Assembly (NCBI RefSeq): GCF_029227915.1
Contig: NC_079879.1
Coordinates: 5,580,001-5,644,000 of the forward strand
Direction: 5' to 3'
Length of the DNA stretch: 64,000 nt
Origin: Hydractinia symbiolongicarpus
Lineage: Eukaryota; Cnidaria; Hydrozoa; Anthoathecata; Hydractiniidae
Both the position numbers and the translations under genes were made by a program. Below the pieces are notes generated by a model. That model saw only the letters and a list, made by a program, of their open reading frames with translations, made no database searches and was not told the DNA's origin. This document shows positions 24,484-37,250 of this stretch, piece after piece (the stretch's first letter is position 1; each line of letters starts with the position of its first letter).

Positions 24484-27480
24484 TCTTTTTAAGAATTTAG
24501 TATTTTGGCAATAAATAGGTTATATTTGAATTAAATATTAAAAAACAAAATATTGTGCACTTTAAGACGTAAAAGTTAATTTTGTATGAATCTTAGACAT
24601 GTTTGTATTATGTTAGTTTAGAGTTGTAACGTATAGTTTCATTCTCACAACAATGTCATATTAATATGTACGATACTTAGGATTGTGTACATACAAACTG
24701 TTAGCATTGTGAAAGTTTATTTGGAACTTCTCATCATTTGCTGCGACTTTAGCTGACGTAATGTTTTTTATTATTATTTTTTATGTACATAACGTTGTGT
24801 AAATTTAAACACGTGAATATATAAGAGACCATAGTGGTTGTAATGTTATTTAGAGTTTCCACAGAAATCCGCAAAATCTCTAAAAATTAATTCGATAAGG
24901 ATAGGTTGCATCAGTCACTATTTTATTTGCTTATTAAGTGTGGAAATTTCGTAAAGGAATAAGTTACGCTCAACCGAAAATAACTATTTATTTTCAATTT
25001 TCTAAGAAGTCTTCGCAACAATTTCGAGACTTCTTAGGTTATAGATTTTTCATAAAATCTCTTACTAGAATAGGCTCCATAAGAGATGAATCAACTTTTT
25101 GAACGCTTAAACAACAAGCAAAAAGGAGAACGTAAGAAACTGAAATTAAGTCTGAAAGATGTTGCACTGGTTGGAATCGACGTTGACAAGAGGCGGGGGA
25201 ATGCAACCGATGCAATGTCAGTAATTTTTGGATAAGAACGAAATTTTTTGATGCGTTAGGCTGTTGCATTTATTACCCAATATGCGTTGCCACAAAATAA
25301 CAAAACGTCTGATAATTTCGCTGAAGTCTCACTTTGCAGTAGCATTTTCTCGAACTGCTGCGAATAAACTTTAATACCGCTTCAGACAATTCAGAATGAC
25401 CTTTGTTAAAGCTCCGAGGTTTACGACACCGCTTCGAATAGTGCGTTAAGTCAAACGTTTAACTGACACCAATACCCTTTAAATCGGTCAATCATTTACT
25501 GTTATCACTTCCAAGTCAGGGCTAGAGAAATTATGTTGCGCGTTTTTGTTCTTTTTGTTAAATAACAAATTTTGCGCATGCGCAGGCAACCTCCTTGAAA
25601 TTGATAAAAATGAAAGTAACACTTTATAGATTGAATTTTCGAAAATACTTCTTAAATGTACAACTCACGTTGATATTCAACCGCAGCCACATACATCCAT
25701 ATATGGTAGTTAACAAGTAGTTTTATTTATAGCTTTGCATCTAATCACATTTGTGGTTACCATAATTATTGTAATTACTTGGAAGGAAATCGTTAACCAT
25801 AAAATTGTAAAGGGAGTAATTCTTATTTCCTTCATCAGGAAATCTGATTTTTTCCTCGCATACTATATTTTGCACGCCTTGCCTTTCGCTCGTCTGCAAT
25901 GCAATTTTTTTAACGTTTTGAATAAAAAGGTAAAGCAATGGTTTCTATGTGACAATCCGTGTGTAAACAAATGCTGAACAATATTTTAAATATTACTCAT
26001 ATTTATGAATGTGGGTAATCAATTGGAGAGAAAGTAGTCACTTTGGAAAACACAGCTACATTTAAAAGGACTATGTTTCCTTAATAATTTGCTTTTAACT
26101 CAATTTGAACAAATACATAAAAAAGGTTTATGTCATATTTTTTTTAAAAAAAAATGATAGGTAGGTTACGTAATGGGGACAACACATTTTGGCATGACAT
26201 GTGAAGCAGTTTAATTTTGTTAATAATACAGTAAAAAAGTAATGATCAGGGTTGGAATAAGTAACATTGCTAAATTTTTATCATCTTACCCCTATTTTTC
26301 ATTCGAACACATTCTGAAGGCTAATGAGCAGAGTTCAAAATGTTAAAATGGACAGGTAAATTTTCAAGCAATGTCTATTTTTCCTCACTGAAAACAAATA
26401 CCTTTTGTACAACACTCAAGGAAGTTTTTGACATCAGGGAAAACTGGTAAGCCTGTAACAAGAAAGTTACCTGATACAGGAAAATTATACCGTATATATA
26501 TATTATTTGCTTAAATTACCACATTTTACTTTGATGTTGAGTCTTTTAATGTATTTCCATAACCTTAAGGTAGTGCATTGTTGTTTCAAAAGCAGTATAA
26601 ATTGAAACAGTTAATTATACCATATACAGCTAATTATGTGGTAAAAGCTGCCATATTTGTTATGATGATGCTGAGGCCAAGTAGTGTTAAAAAATTCGCT
26701 TTTTTATATACAGCTAATTAGCCAGTATCAGTTTTGTTTTTTATTGAATCATAACATGGTGAAACTAGATAGGTGGCTATGATCGATATCGAAGAAAATT
26801 GTGGAATTTAAGCAAAAAAGATCTCTACAATAAACTAGCACTATAAGCAGCTAATTATACTGTATGTGCTGTATAATTATCCTGCATCGGTAACTATCCT
26901 GAGTTCTTCCTCTGAATATTAAGGCATGTCGAACAGGCTCTGAGGGAATGAGGCTGGTCTAAACGCATCTCTTGTCCGTCCCTTTTCTCTGTTTTATATA
27001 AGACATGGCAAACAGAGACAATAGGTAAGTAAGTTAGTAATTTTTATTTTTCATGATATAAAGCTATAGCTAGCTATAAATGAGTTTCAAAGTTTTACGT
27101 TCTTACTGTATTCTTGGGCATACAATGGTGCCGATAAGCGCATACGCCGTAGGAGTGCGGCCGTTTTTGACATGCCCAAAAAAAGCGCCTTCTTCCAACT
27201 GTCGACAGCATGGTATGTTATGAAGAATTGCATTTCGGAAAGGCTCCAGGCGATTTGGGCGGTTTCTGAGGAAAACCGCCAATTTAATTCAAAAAGTCGC
27301 CTGAACTCATCCTTTTATATGCAGGCATTTTCTCTTTCGCGCCCCATCTCTTTTGGGAATGCGCGGAAAAAATCAGAAATATCCACAGGCAAAAAATGCA
27401 GAAATTATGGTTAAAAACTGAGGCTACTAGCACCTTTTCACTGATATATGATCTAAATCTAAACTATATGCAGCAAGCTA

Positions 27481-28409
27481 CAGTACAGTCCAGATGTAAG
27501 CGTACGCATACGCTCAAGTTTCACACCTTTTTCTCGGAGGCAGTAGTTGTTTGTCTTTTGTTCTTATTAATTATCTTGCGAGTCTTGTAAGTCATTAACT
27601 TGCGCGTAATAAACAAAAGATTATTGAAGAAAAAATAGCTTATTATAACTGCGCGTAGCTATTGTTAAATAGCGTTAACATAACTATTCCCAATAGCATA
27701 ATTGCAAATGTTATCAACTCTATCAATGTGACACGAAGAGCCATTGTTTAATATTTTTATTACACAAATGTTGTGCCTGTAAACTAAATAAACTAGCGAG
27801 AAGGCATTGTTGGTTGCGCGGGTTAAATAAAGCTTTTAAGCGATAGAAATTATTATATTTTAACAAAGATTGAAACTTTAATTTTAATAGAAATGTTTTT
27901 TTAGATTGCATTTTAAAACTTTAAAAACGAAAAACAGCGATAGAAATGTTTTTCTAGATCGCATTTTAAAAGTTTAAAAACGGCGATAGAAATGTTTTTT
28001 TAGATCGCATTTTAAAAGTTTATAAAACGAAAAACGGCGATAGAAATGTTTTTAGATAGCATTTTAAAAGTTTTAAAACGGAAAACGCCGATAGAAATTT
28101 TTTTTTAGATCACATTTTAAAAGTTTAAAAACGAAAAACGGCGATAGAAATGTTTTTTAGATTGCATTTTGAAAGTAAGAGCTTGTGTTTCGTTGTTAAA
28201 AAAAATAAAATTCAATGGCCTTTGCGTTTAATTTATTCTCGCGCAGAGTATTGTTTTTAAACAATGTTTCTTGCTATGCTTTTGTTTTTAACACGAAGCA
28301 ATTATTTTCGCGCAATTTGAAAGGAAGTTGCTATCCTATTGTTTTTTTAATGAAAGCAATTATTTTTGCAAGTTGAGCGTACGCGTACGCTTACATCTGG
28401 ACTGTACTG
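27481..28409. mobile_element. 929-bp non-autonomous DNA transposon (copy 2)
   Basis: Duplicate of 19918-20846 with the same TIRs (27481-27517, 28373-28409), TA flanks and internal minisatellite (27888-28175). It is present because it lies within the duplicated unit, not through a second transposition. Confidence 0.85.
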
Positions 28410-28988
28410 TATATTCTAATTTCAAGATCAAAAGATGCCTCTAGCTACCTGAAAATAAAGTGTGGAATGGACTGGTCCATGGCTTACCGCCTGCATTATT
28501 GTGCTTGTGGCAAAATAATGCCTATATTTTAAGGCATGTAATAAAAGAGGTCTGGGGATTACAAACAACACACATCACACTGAAAGTCATCTATACCACG
28601 TTATAAATACATATGGGAAAATAACAAAAGCTAGTAAAGAAAACCACTGTCAACTGAGAAAAGTTTTGTCAGGTCAGCATTGTCAAATAGCTAGCTACAT
28701 ACTAAAATTTACTAAAAACATCAAAAGGAGAGGAGAGAAAATAAAGCACAGAACTTCAACTTAGTGATTCCTTAACTAGCTTGTGCTACTAGTATGCTGG
28801 CCAAAATCAGATATTATGTTGTGCTTCCATAAGCCTTGATTTACCGCCTGTACCTCCTCTATTTACTTTGTCAAAAGACCTCTTCTCTTTAACATCATAA
28901 ACGTAGAACCATAGCCAATGTGGCTGCCATCTTTTAAAGAAAGCATGCACAAGGCCTGAACAATAGGATTAAATGACTGCAAAGCAAA

Positions 28989-29124
28989 GATGATATATGT
29001 GCATATTTAACATGGCCAGCCTCACAAATATTGAGGGATATACCCTGTCTATTATTTCCAGGAGGGGCCATGGCTTGGATGGAGAGTCCTAGAGTATTTA
29101 ATGCTCTTTTTGAGCTACGCAAAC
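28989..29124 (-). repeat. SINE fragment (copy 2)
   Basis: Duplicate of the fragment at 21426-21561, carried by the segmental duplication. Confidence 0.75.
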
Positions 29125-30085
29125 CTAGCTAGCTATGTTGCAAAAAGATGGGATAAACACCCTAAATTTTCTCATTGTGCATATATTTTACATGGCTAGC
29201 TAATGGAATAATCCCTGAATACATGCACAAGTTGACAAACAGTTCTAGTTTACAATTGTTTAAATAAATATTTCTTTTGTTACAGTGCTCCTATTGAGAA
29301 TTGAATCAATATATTAAGAGTTGCAGAGCAGGAACAGTTGGGTTGGATGCAGCACATTTTGCAACATTGTTTCCTCAGTGCCCCTCCTCAAGATCTCAAG
29401 ATGTCTGTTCAGAATCTTTAAAACTTCCTCTTAAGTCTAGTACTATGAGCATTTATTTTCAGTGAGTAATAGGAGGCGCATACACATTGCAAGAAAATTG
29501 ATTCTTTACAAAAGTGTACAAGTAATATGACAAGGAAAAATTATAGCTATACTTTGCATATTTTTACATAAAGAGAAAACTACTGTCTACATTTTCTTGT
29601 AGTCAGTACATCTGCCTAAAAAAACTCAACAAATTACTAAAAATACATCCACATCCAGGACACATGAAACATGTATAGCAAGGTCAAAATGTATCTGCTA
29701 TCCTTGATTTTTTTTCAAAATTATTTAGTTCTAAACATGTTTAGTCTGCTTGAACATTTTATTGCTTATCCATTTTATGGTGTAAAGAAATAAAACAAAC
29801 CACAATATAAATCAATAAGCAACTAAAACTAAAATTACTTCCTAAGTCCTGAAAGCATAGATAAAAAATTTAAAAGAAACCTGAATCCGGATGCAAGTAT
29901 ATAAATTACTTTGAATTAGAAGGGCTAGAAATACGCATTTCCTTCAATGTATATATATTTCCAAACTACATATAGCAATACACTAAGCAAACAATATATA
30001 TGTAATGTGAACCAATCCAGTGTCAAACTGTTAAAATGGAAATGTGTCTATATTATATGTGATATTTATTTAGAAATTTATAAAT

Positions 30086-32046
30086 ATGAGTAATCATGGA
30101 CAGAATCAAGGTATATATTATACATGTATATATTAATATTCCTCCAAAGCACCACCAAATGTATACTTTTTTCTTTTAGGAAGTCATATACGCTTTAACG
30201 ACAATGTTTCTTTTGATCCCCATGCTGTCCACTGTGTGTTACATGACCCATCCTGTGGAGAAGTACACTTAGGCTTGTTACAAGCTTTACACACTTATAT
30301 TGTATCATTTGATATGCCACATCAACTGGGCAACTTGGCTATACCACCACTTCAGACTCCAACTGTTACAGTTATGTCATTAAGACCTATTGGTATGTGT
30401 ATATTTTTTCTAGTTGCAAAACCCTCTTTTATGAGAAGATTTTTTAACAACACACAAGCATTGAAGCTAACAGTTGAAACATAATAAAAAAACAAAGTAA
30501 GCAGCGTTTACACAATTCAACTTCGAGATTCAATTTTAAGTTGTAAGTTGCTTTAACTGATTAAATCTTGTAAACATACAGTTAAAAGCAAATTTCTTAC
30601 ATTGAAACCTGTTTCAACCGGTTAAAAAAGCTCAACTTTTTAACAATTTGAAAGGAAGTTCCTATTGTTTTTGGGTAGACCATTTGATATTATTGATATT
30701 AGAACTTGATGGTATATAGCAATTATGTAGTAAAAAATAGCATGTATATTTAAAAAATAAAAATAACGAAGGACTTATAGCTGCATGATGGTGGTCGTAG
30801 CGAAATGTAAAAAGTAAAAGTTTAAAATAAATTTGCGTTAAGGGTGTTCAACGATTTGTGGCATACACCTGCTCTATAAGATAGATAGATAGATGTGCAT
30901 ATTTTACATGGCTAGCCTCACTAATATCGAGGGATATACCCTGTCTATTATTTCCAGAAGGGGCCATTGCTTAGATGGAGAGTCCTAGAGTATTTAATGC
31001 TTGTTTTGAGCTAAGCAGACTCAATTAAGGCCCGCATTCTACTAGACAACTCCCAGCAACATCCAACGGCCCACACATAGAGCCATCTCCCCAATTTCCC
31101 TCACATGGCTTAGGTTAACCATGGTAACATTCACTCGCCCATGTTGAATCGCTGTCAAGAGGAATCGAACCCAGTCTCCTGCACAGAGCACAAGAGCTAT
31201 AACCATTAATTTACGGTGCCACTATTTGTCACCTATTTGCCATCTATTATATGTACTTAAGGCTTCACCACATTCCCCTCTTCTTTCTTTCCACAAAACA
31301 AAACATGTTACGCTATTGTGAAAAAACTTAGTTTTCCTAGGTTTTTCCTTTGTTTCATAAGTTTTCCTTTAACAAATTTTACAAGTTACTACTTGTTGTA
31401 AAATAGTCTTTTTTAACTGCCTTAATTTGACCATTTTCCCCAAAGACTTATTATTGCGAGGTTGGAAAATATATATTTTGCAAATGAACCGTTTAAAGGT
31501 TTTTCTGAAGAATTATTTTCATAAATCTAAATCCAGTAATATCAGAAAAGTTTTTAGAAATCTTTGCCTAGACGAATTTTCATAAATGTGGATAAAAAAC
31601 TATTCTTTACGAAAATTAATTAACTTAAGGTATAGCTGGCCTTTTGTTATAAACAATATTTTTCGTGAAAAAAGGTAAATTCGAGTGGATACTTCCATGA
31701 CCCCAAAAATAATTCTGATTCAAACATCATCAAGATACAGATGCTCTCCTGCTGTGATGTTTATGCAAATATTTTAAGCACAACAACAGTAACATTCAAT
31801 CATTCTGTTTTAGAAGATCAATGTGGCCACCATGTCACTTTGGAAGTGAAATGTAACGAAGACGGATTTCTGGATGAAGCAATCGTGTTTGAAAACAAAA
31901 GTGAGCAAACATTTACACTTAAGATACGTTCCAAATTAATGGGAAACCACATGGGTACACCGGCATTAAAATCTGGTGTGAAGTTGTTGCACAAAGCGCT
32001 GGATGTGTCGTCAGATGCTGCGTCAGACTGGCAGGGCTTTGAATGA
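30086..32046 (+). CDS. ADISSP: ADISSP (C20orf27)-like protein, copy 2
   Basis: Exons 30086-30110, 30180-30392 and 31814-32046 repeat those of copy 1 at an offset of 7,563, with no difference noticed in the coding parts. The promoter-side DNA (more than 4 kb) and the poly(A) signal are duplicated too, so both copies should be expressible. If the duplication is real, the animal has two identical proteins from tandem loci; if not, one copy is an assembly artefact. Confidence 0.8.
30879..31220 (-). mobile_element. tRNA-derived SINE in ADISSP intron 2 (copy 2)
   Basis: Duplicate of the SINE at 23316-23657, with the same B box, core and (ATCT)n tail. Confidence 0.8.
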
Positions 32047-33566
32047 TCTTTTTAAGAATTTAGTATTTTGGCAATAAATAGGTTATATTTGAATTAAATA
32101 TTAAAAAACAAAATATTGTGCACTTTAAGACGTAAAAGTTAATTTTGTATGAATCTTAGACATGTTTGTATTATGTTAGTTTAGAGTTGTAACGTATAGT
32201 TTCATTCTCACAACAATGTCATATTAATATGTACGATACTTAGGATTGTGTACATACAAACTGTTAGCATTGTGAAAGTTTATTTGGAACTTCTCATCAT
32301 TTGCTGCGACTTTAGCTGACGTAATGTTTTTTATTATTATTTTTTATGTACATAACGTTGTGTAAATTTAAACACGTGAATATATAAGAGACCATAGTGG
32401 TTGTAATGTTATTTAGAGTTTCCACAGAAATCCGCAAAATCTCTAAAAATTAATTCGATAAGGATAGGTTGCATCAGTCACTATTTTATTTGCTTATTAA
32501 GTGTGGAAATTTCGTAAAGGAATAAGTTACGCTCAACCGAAAATAACTATTTATTTTCAATTTTCTAAGAAGTCTTCGCAACAATTTCGAGACTTCTTAG
32601 GTTATAGATTTTTCATAAAATCTCTTACTAGAATAGGCTCCATAAGAGATGAATCAACTTTTTGAACGCTTAAACAACAAGCAAAAAGGAGAACGTAAGA
32701 AACTGAAATTAAGTCTGAAAGATGTTGCACTGGTTGGAATCGACGTTGACAAGAGGCGGGGGAATGCAACCGATGCAATGTCAGTAATTTTTGGATAAGA
32801 ACGAAATTTTTTGATGCGTTAGGCTGTTGCATTTATTACCCAATATGCGTTGCCACAAAATAACAAAACGTCTGATAATTTCGCTGAAGTCTCACTTTGC
32901 AGTAGCATTTTCTCGAACTGCTGCGAATAAACTTTAATACCGCTTCAGACAATTCAGAATGACCTTTGTTAAAGCTCCGAGGTTTACGACACCGCTTCGA
33001 ATAGTGCGTTAAGTCAAACGTTTAACTGACACCAATACCCTTTAAATCGGTCAATCATTTACTGTTATCACTTCCAAGTCAGGGCTAGAGAAATTATGTT
33101 GCGCGTTTTTGTTCTTTTTGTTAAATAACAAATTTTGCGCATGCGCAGGCAACCTCCTTGAAATTGATAAAAATGAAAGTAACACTTTATAGATTGAATT
33201 TTCGAAAATACTTCTTAAATGTACAACTCACGTTGATATTCAACCGCAGCCACATACATCCATATATGGTAGTTAACAAGTAGTTTTATTTATAGCTTTG
33301 CATCTAATCACATTTGTGGTTACCATAATTATTGTAATTACTTGGAAGGAAATCGTTAACCATAAAATTGTAAAGGGAGTAATTCTTATTTCCTTCATCA
33401 GGAAATCTGATTTTTTCCTCGCATACTATATTTTGCACGCCTTGCCTTTCGCTCGTCTGCAATGCAATTTTTTTAACGTTTTGAATAAAAAGGTAAAGCA
33501 ATGGTTTCTATGTGACAATCCGTGTGTAAACAAATGCTGAACAATATTTTAAATATTACTCATATT

Positions 33567-34474
33567 ATTTTATTTAGTCCGTTAGTCAGAGGGAAATCAA
33601 CCTTCCTATCAGAGGTACAAACTCTTACCTGTAATAAAAGGTAAAAGTTTGATGACACCAAAAGTTTGCACATGTGTATGACTTTCTGGAATCTATTGTA
33701 GTCGTATGTTTTAAAGATCAAAATGAAAGTTAGCTTTATGTACTTTATTGTGATAAATATTCACGGAAGGCTACTTTTCAGATTACCGCGGGGGACTTAA
33801 TTTCGCATATAAGGCTAAAATCCGTCGAAGTCCGCGAAATTTAATCCCCGCGAAAATTGATCCCAATTACTCTCTAAGTGAGATTTTGAATGTAACATTG
33901 AAAAACTACTTATACTTCTGCATAGAACGATATGTTGAATTTACTTATTGTTTTATAGAACTATAGGCCATAGTGCTCCAAAACAGTCTAAATCTTTGTG
34001 AAGATGTCATCATTTCTGGTAGAATGTTAAAAAATTTAATGCAGTGAAAGAGAACTATAAAGTGATTCTAAAATACACCAACCCGACGAGCTGGGCTACC
34101 ATTTTGTATTGCGGCGCGGTCTTGAGACTGGGCACGAAGAAGGGGTGAAAAATTAGTTGAGAGAGGAGCAAACAGAGTGAAAAGAAAGAAGAAAATCAAT
34201 ATAGCCATAAACAAACTGTTATTTTATTAAGGAGATATGTCATGTTAAAAATAATGGTGAAATTAAAAGCAAATTATGTTGACTCTGCACATTTTTTAAA
34301 TAGCACCTGTATTTAATACTTCGTTTATATTTTAATTATACAACCTCAAAAAAAGAATGAATATATTCTATATAAACACATATTATTAAAACTGGATTTT
34401 TTTCCCAATCAACGCATATTTATAATGTTCATATTGACAATCGTCAACACAGACTTGACGTCAGGACAACAAGT
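33567..34474. other. intergenic spacer with a small inverted repeat
   Basis: Unique DNA between the duplication and the 3' end of the GPCR gene. An imperfect hairpin lies at about 33787-33861: CGCGGGGGACTTAATTTCGC on the left faces GCGAAATTTAATCCCCGCG on the right. Otherwise no feature seen. Confidence 0.5.
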
Positions 34475-35785
34475 TTACAAATTGGATTCTTTTGCATCTG
34501 CTAGTAAGCTGTCAATCTCCTGAGGAGAGCAATTGAAAGATGTCAAAATCGTATCCTCATTAAAATAGCCATCAATCCCATCCAAGCTACCCATATCCAT
34601 CAGCCCAGAATCTATCGTGGGCGAACTTCCTGATGTGATATTTTGAACAAGATTAAATGTGGGTTGAAGGAGATTAAGAATGACTGGAGGCTTTGCAGCA
34701 TTTCTAGTACTTGAGACATCAGAGATGCGTCTCCCATTGATATCGTTAGCGATCGGTTTAGCGTTGCCATAACAATCAACATCACTTAGCGCATTTGTGA
34801 CGCCACTGTGAGAGCGATATCGCATGATAGATGACATAGCAGTAGCTAATGACGCTTCTGGAGCATTTGCGTTGATATCGCGAACTTCTTTTTTGCTAAT
34901 ACATTTAAATAGAATTGATTTGAAGGCTTGCTTAAAATTGACGTTAAAGTAACCGTAGACAAATGGATTACAACAGCTGTTGAAATACTGCAACAACTTG
35001 ACTACGCTATGCACGTGATCAAAACCACGTGAGTGGAAAAATTCACAGTTGAGACAATATTGATATAAAATTTGAATTACGTAAAATGGCGTCCAACACA
35101 CAACAAATAACGAAATAACGATTAAAATTGTTCTTGCCAGCATCCACTCTTGCGATAACGCATTGCTCAATTTGCGTTTAGAATGCTCCTTTATTGTGAT
35201 AAATATGACAATATAAGCGGCACTTATCAAGAATAAAGGCAACGCGAAACCAAACATAAAGTTAAATATAATATAGTGTCTGAAGTTAGGAATAAGTTTT
35301 ACGACAGCCACGACGATGCTGTAAAACCAGACGGCAAGAATGGACGTCACCGCAATAGTCTCAGTCATTAAAGTTTTGTGTCTTAACGGCATGACAATTC
35401 CAAAATACCTGTCGATACTTATAGCAGTGAGATTGGCGATGGATGAAACGCAACAGATAATATCAATCACATCAATAAATTGATAGAGTTTGAACAAATC
35501 GATCCAAGCCGGTAAACTTGCCCAACCCGTTAATTCGTAAGCTAAGAACAAGGGCATCGATATTGTGGCCACAAGTAGATCACTCACCGCTAGTGAGAAT
35601 ACAAAATAGTTTGTAATGATTCTCAAGCGGCGAAACTGACAAAATGCAATGCAGACCAGTGCGTTTCCAATGAAAGTTGTTATAATCAGCACCACGAGGA
35701 AGAACGATGAAACGATTTTTCCTTTCGTGATCACATAATCCATCTCAAAGTATTCTTCTTCAAACCAATATGTGTCGTTCTCCAT
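34475..35785 (-). CDS. class A (rhodopsin-like) GPCR, aminergic-like orphan
   Basis: Seven-transmembrane receptor of 436 aa encoded in one exon. The ATG at 35785 (AAAATGGAG) is preferred because a splice acceptor (CTTTTTAG) lies just upstream, so the hydrophobic open frame before it is probably a 5' UTR intron. Visible landmarks: N-glycosylation sequon NDT at residue 3, GNALV in TM1, LAVSDLL in TM2, an Asp at 3.32 (VIDIICC) as in amine receptors, DRYFGI after TM3, CWTP in TM6 and NPFVY in TM7, followed by an amphipathic helix 8 and a long Ser/Asn-rich tail. Position 3.25, normally the disulphide Cys, is Tyr, and the second extracellular loop is very short with no Cys. The ligand cannot be named; the 3.32 Asp suggests a cationic one. 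Confidence 0.9.
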   Translation of the reverse strand: MENDTYWFEEEYFEMDYVITKGKIVSSFFLVVLIITTFIGNALVCIAFCQFRRLRIITNYFVFSLAVSDLLVATISMPLFLAYELTGWASLPAWIDLFKLYQFIDVIDIICCVSSIANLTAISIDRYFGIVMPLRHKTLMTETIAVTSILAVWFYSIVVAVVKLIPNFRHYIIFNFMFGFALPLFLISAAYIVIFITIKEHSKRKLSNALSQEWMLARTILIVISLFVVCWTPFYVIQILYQYCLNCEFFHSRGFDHVHSVVKLLQYFNSCCNPFVYGYFNVNFKQAFKSILFKCISKKEVRDINANAPEASLATAMSSIMRYRSHSGVTNALSDVDCYGNAKPIANDINGRRISDVSSTRNAAKPPVILNLLQPTFNLVQNITSGSSPTIDSGLMDMGSLDGIDGYFNEDTILTSFNCSPQEIDSLLADAKESNL

Positions 35786-36681
35786 TTTGAATCTAAAAAG
35801 AAACCAACCTTTGAACAAACAAGTAAATAAAAACAACAACAACAGGAACAACAAGTTAACACAATTTGAATCTGCAGCCTTCGGTCTGTCACTAGAACAT
35901 AAACTGACCTAATCAATACAGACTTTTATATTTGCATATTTCTATTTTTAGACTTCCTTTAATTTTAATTATATGTTGAATTTATTTATTTCCTTTCCTT
36001 AGAAATGGTATCCATAACTTTCTGTTTAACGACTTAACAAATTTCGTGTGGTGGTTTTGAAATTCTAATGTTCTGTGAAATTCGATTTCCGAAACAATCA
36101 AAGCTTGATAACCGCAACCTTTAGTTCTCGATCCAGCTCCTATCACTTGAGTAATTTTTAATCTACATGAGGACAAAACTGCACTTGGAACTTTACACAA
36201 TGAAACAACTTTTCTAGTTTCCTTAATATCTTGTTGCGTGAAATAACTGAAAAATATAAAAATTTCTTTCCTCTTGAAACTTGTGTGTTTGAAATAATTT
36301 AAAATATAATTTCGCGTGAAAAATTTTCTTAAATTTAAAAATCCACTTGAAACGTTATCCACGTAGGGCAGGACAAGGGACATATTTAACTCTTATCGAG
36401 AAAATATTGACGTCATTGTCTCGTAGACTGATAAACAGAGCCAAATATCATTTTATCATTATTAATTCGTGTTAACATATTTAGGTGCAATATGGTTCAA
36501 TCAAGCATGAAGATGGTTTAATGAAGGGATCGTTATGTACCTTACAAAACTTGGGTGTGAAGATTAGCCATGGATTTTTAATATATGCCAAACCTTCCTT
36601 TAATTGCGAAAATTATAACCGAAACATATATTTTACTTCAGTTGCTAAAAAAATTACCTTACATTTGATCAAAAAGTTAAG
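35786..36681. other. upstream region of the GPCR gene, no other gene supported
   Basis: Contains the presumed 5' UTR intron and promoter of the GPCR gene. A 133-codon minus-strand open frame (36383-35982) shows no recognisable domain. Confidence 0.35.
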
Positions 36682-37250
36682 CAAGCGCATCCAACATCTT
36701 ATCCGATATTTAATTTCTGTGTTGGATGAAATTTTGGATGAAAAATCAAACATTAGATGAAATCAAATTCAAACTTGTGGCGATCCAACAATAATGTTCG
36801 TTCTAAAATTCAAGATGGCGGATAAGTGTATGTCAACAGTGTTTGTTGTGATAAACGAACTAATAGAATTTGACAATGAAAAGAGAAATCCAATTCAGTC
36901 CTGCTCTCGTCACTTGTTAAAATGTTTTGCTTTTTGTGATATCTTGATCGAGTATTCGATTGTCCAAAACGTTCGAAAAAACGCTCCGTCTGATATGTTT
37001 TGCACTAACGTAGGGATAAAAAAACAAATGTTGAATTAAGCTACTATCCTCGCATCCAACATGAAAATCTTGTTGAATGGACCAGAGAGTGTTGGATGAA
37101 AAGTTGATTGAGAAGAAACTTAATCCAACTTCATCCAGCACGATGTTTTCATCCTTTTTCATTTTTAAAAATTTTTAAACCTCTTATTGAATCCAACATT
37201 TCATCTAACATTAAAATTATCCATGTTGGATGAAATGTTGGATGGGTTTG
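36682..37250. mobile_element. inverted-repeat element rich in TTGGATG/CATCCAA
   Basis: The left end CAAGCGCATCCAACATC (36682) and the reverse complement of the right end CAAACCCATCCAACATT (37250) match at most positions. The motif TTGGATG or its complement recurs many times within about 570 bp, in both orientations. No clear target duplication was found, so the borders are approximate. It looks like a foldback or MITE-type element. Confidence 0.5.

Larger units (their letters stand above)
18449..26003 (+). repeat. 7,555-bp tandem duplication, copy 1
   Basis: Direct repeat of 26012-33566 with a constant offset of 7,563. The left border follows TTATATGT at 18441-18448; the right border is at 26003, followed by an 8-base insert TATGAATG (26004-26011) before copy 2. 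Reading the two copies side by side I noticed a single substitution (T at 20110 against C at 27673, in GTTAAATAG-GTTAAC). Contents: a TIR element, SINE pieces and a complete ADISSP-like gene. Confidence 0.97.
26012..33566 (+). repeat. 7,555-bp tandem duplication, copy 2
   Basis: Second copy of 18449-26003. Its left border is at TGGGTAATC after the 8-base spacer; its right border is CATATT at 33566, after which the sequence (ATTTTATTTAG) is unique. The near absence of differences means either very recent duplication, gene conversion, or an assembly duplication of two haplotypes. Confidence 0.97.

Noticed and set aside
35982-36383. 133-codon minus-strand open frame upstream of the GPCR gene
   Set aside because: No recognisable domain, no splice or codon support; it could be chance or part of a 5' UTR.
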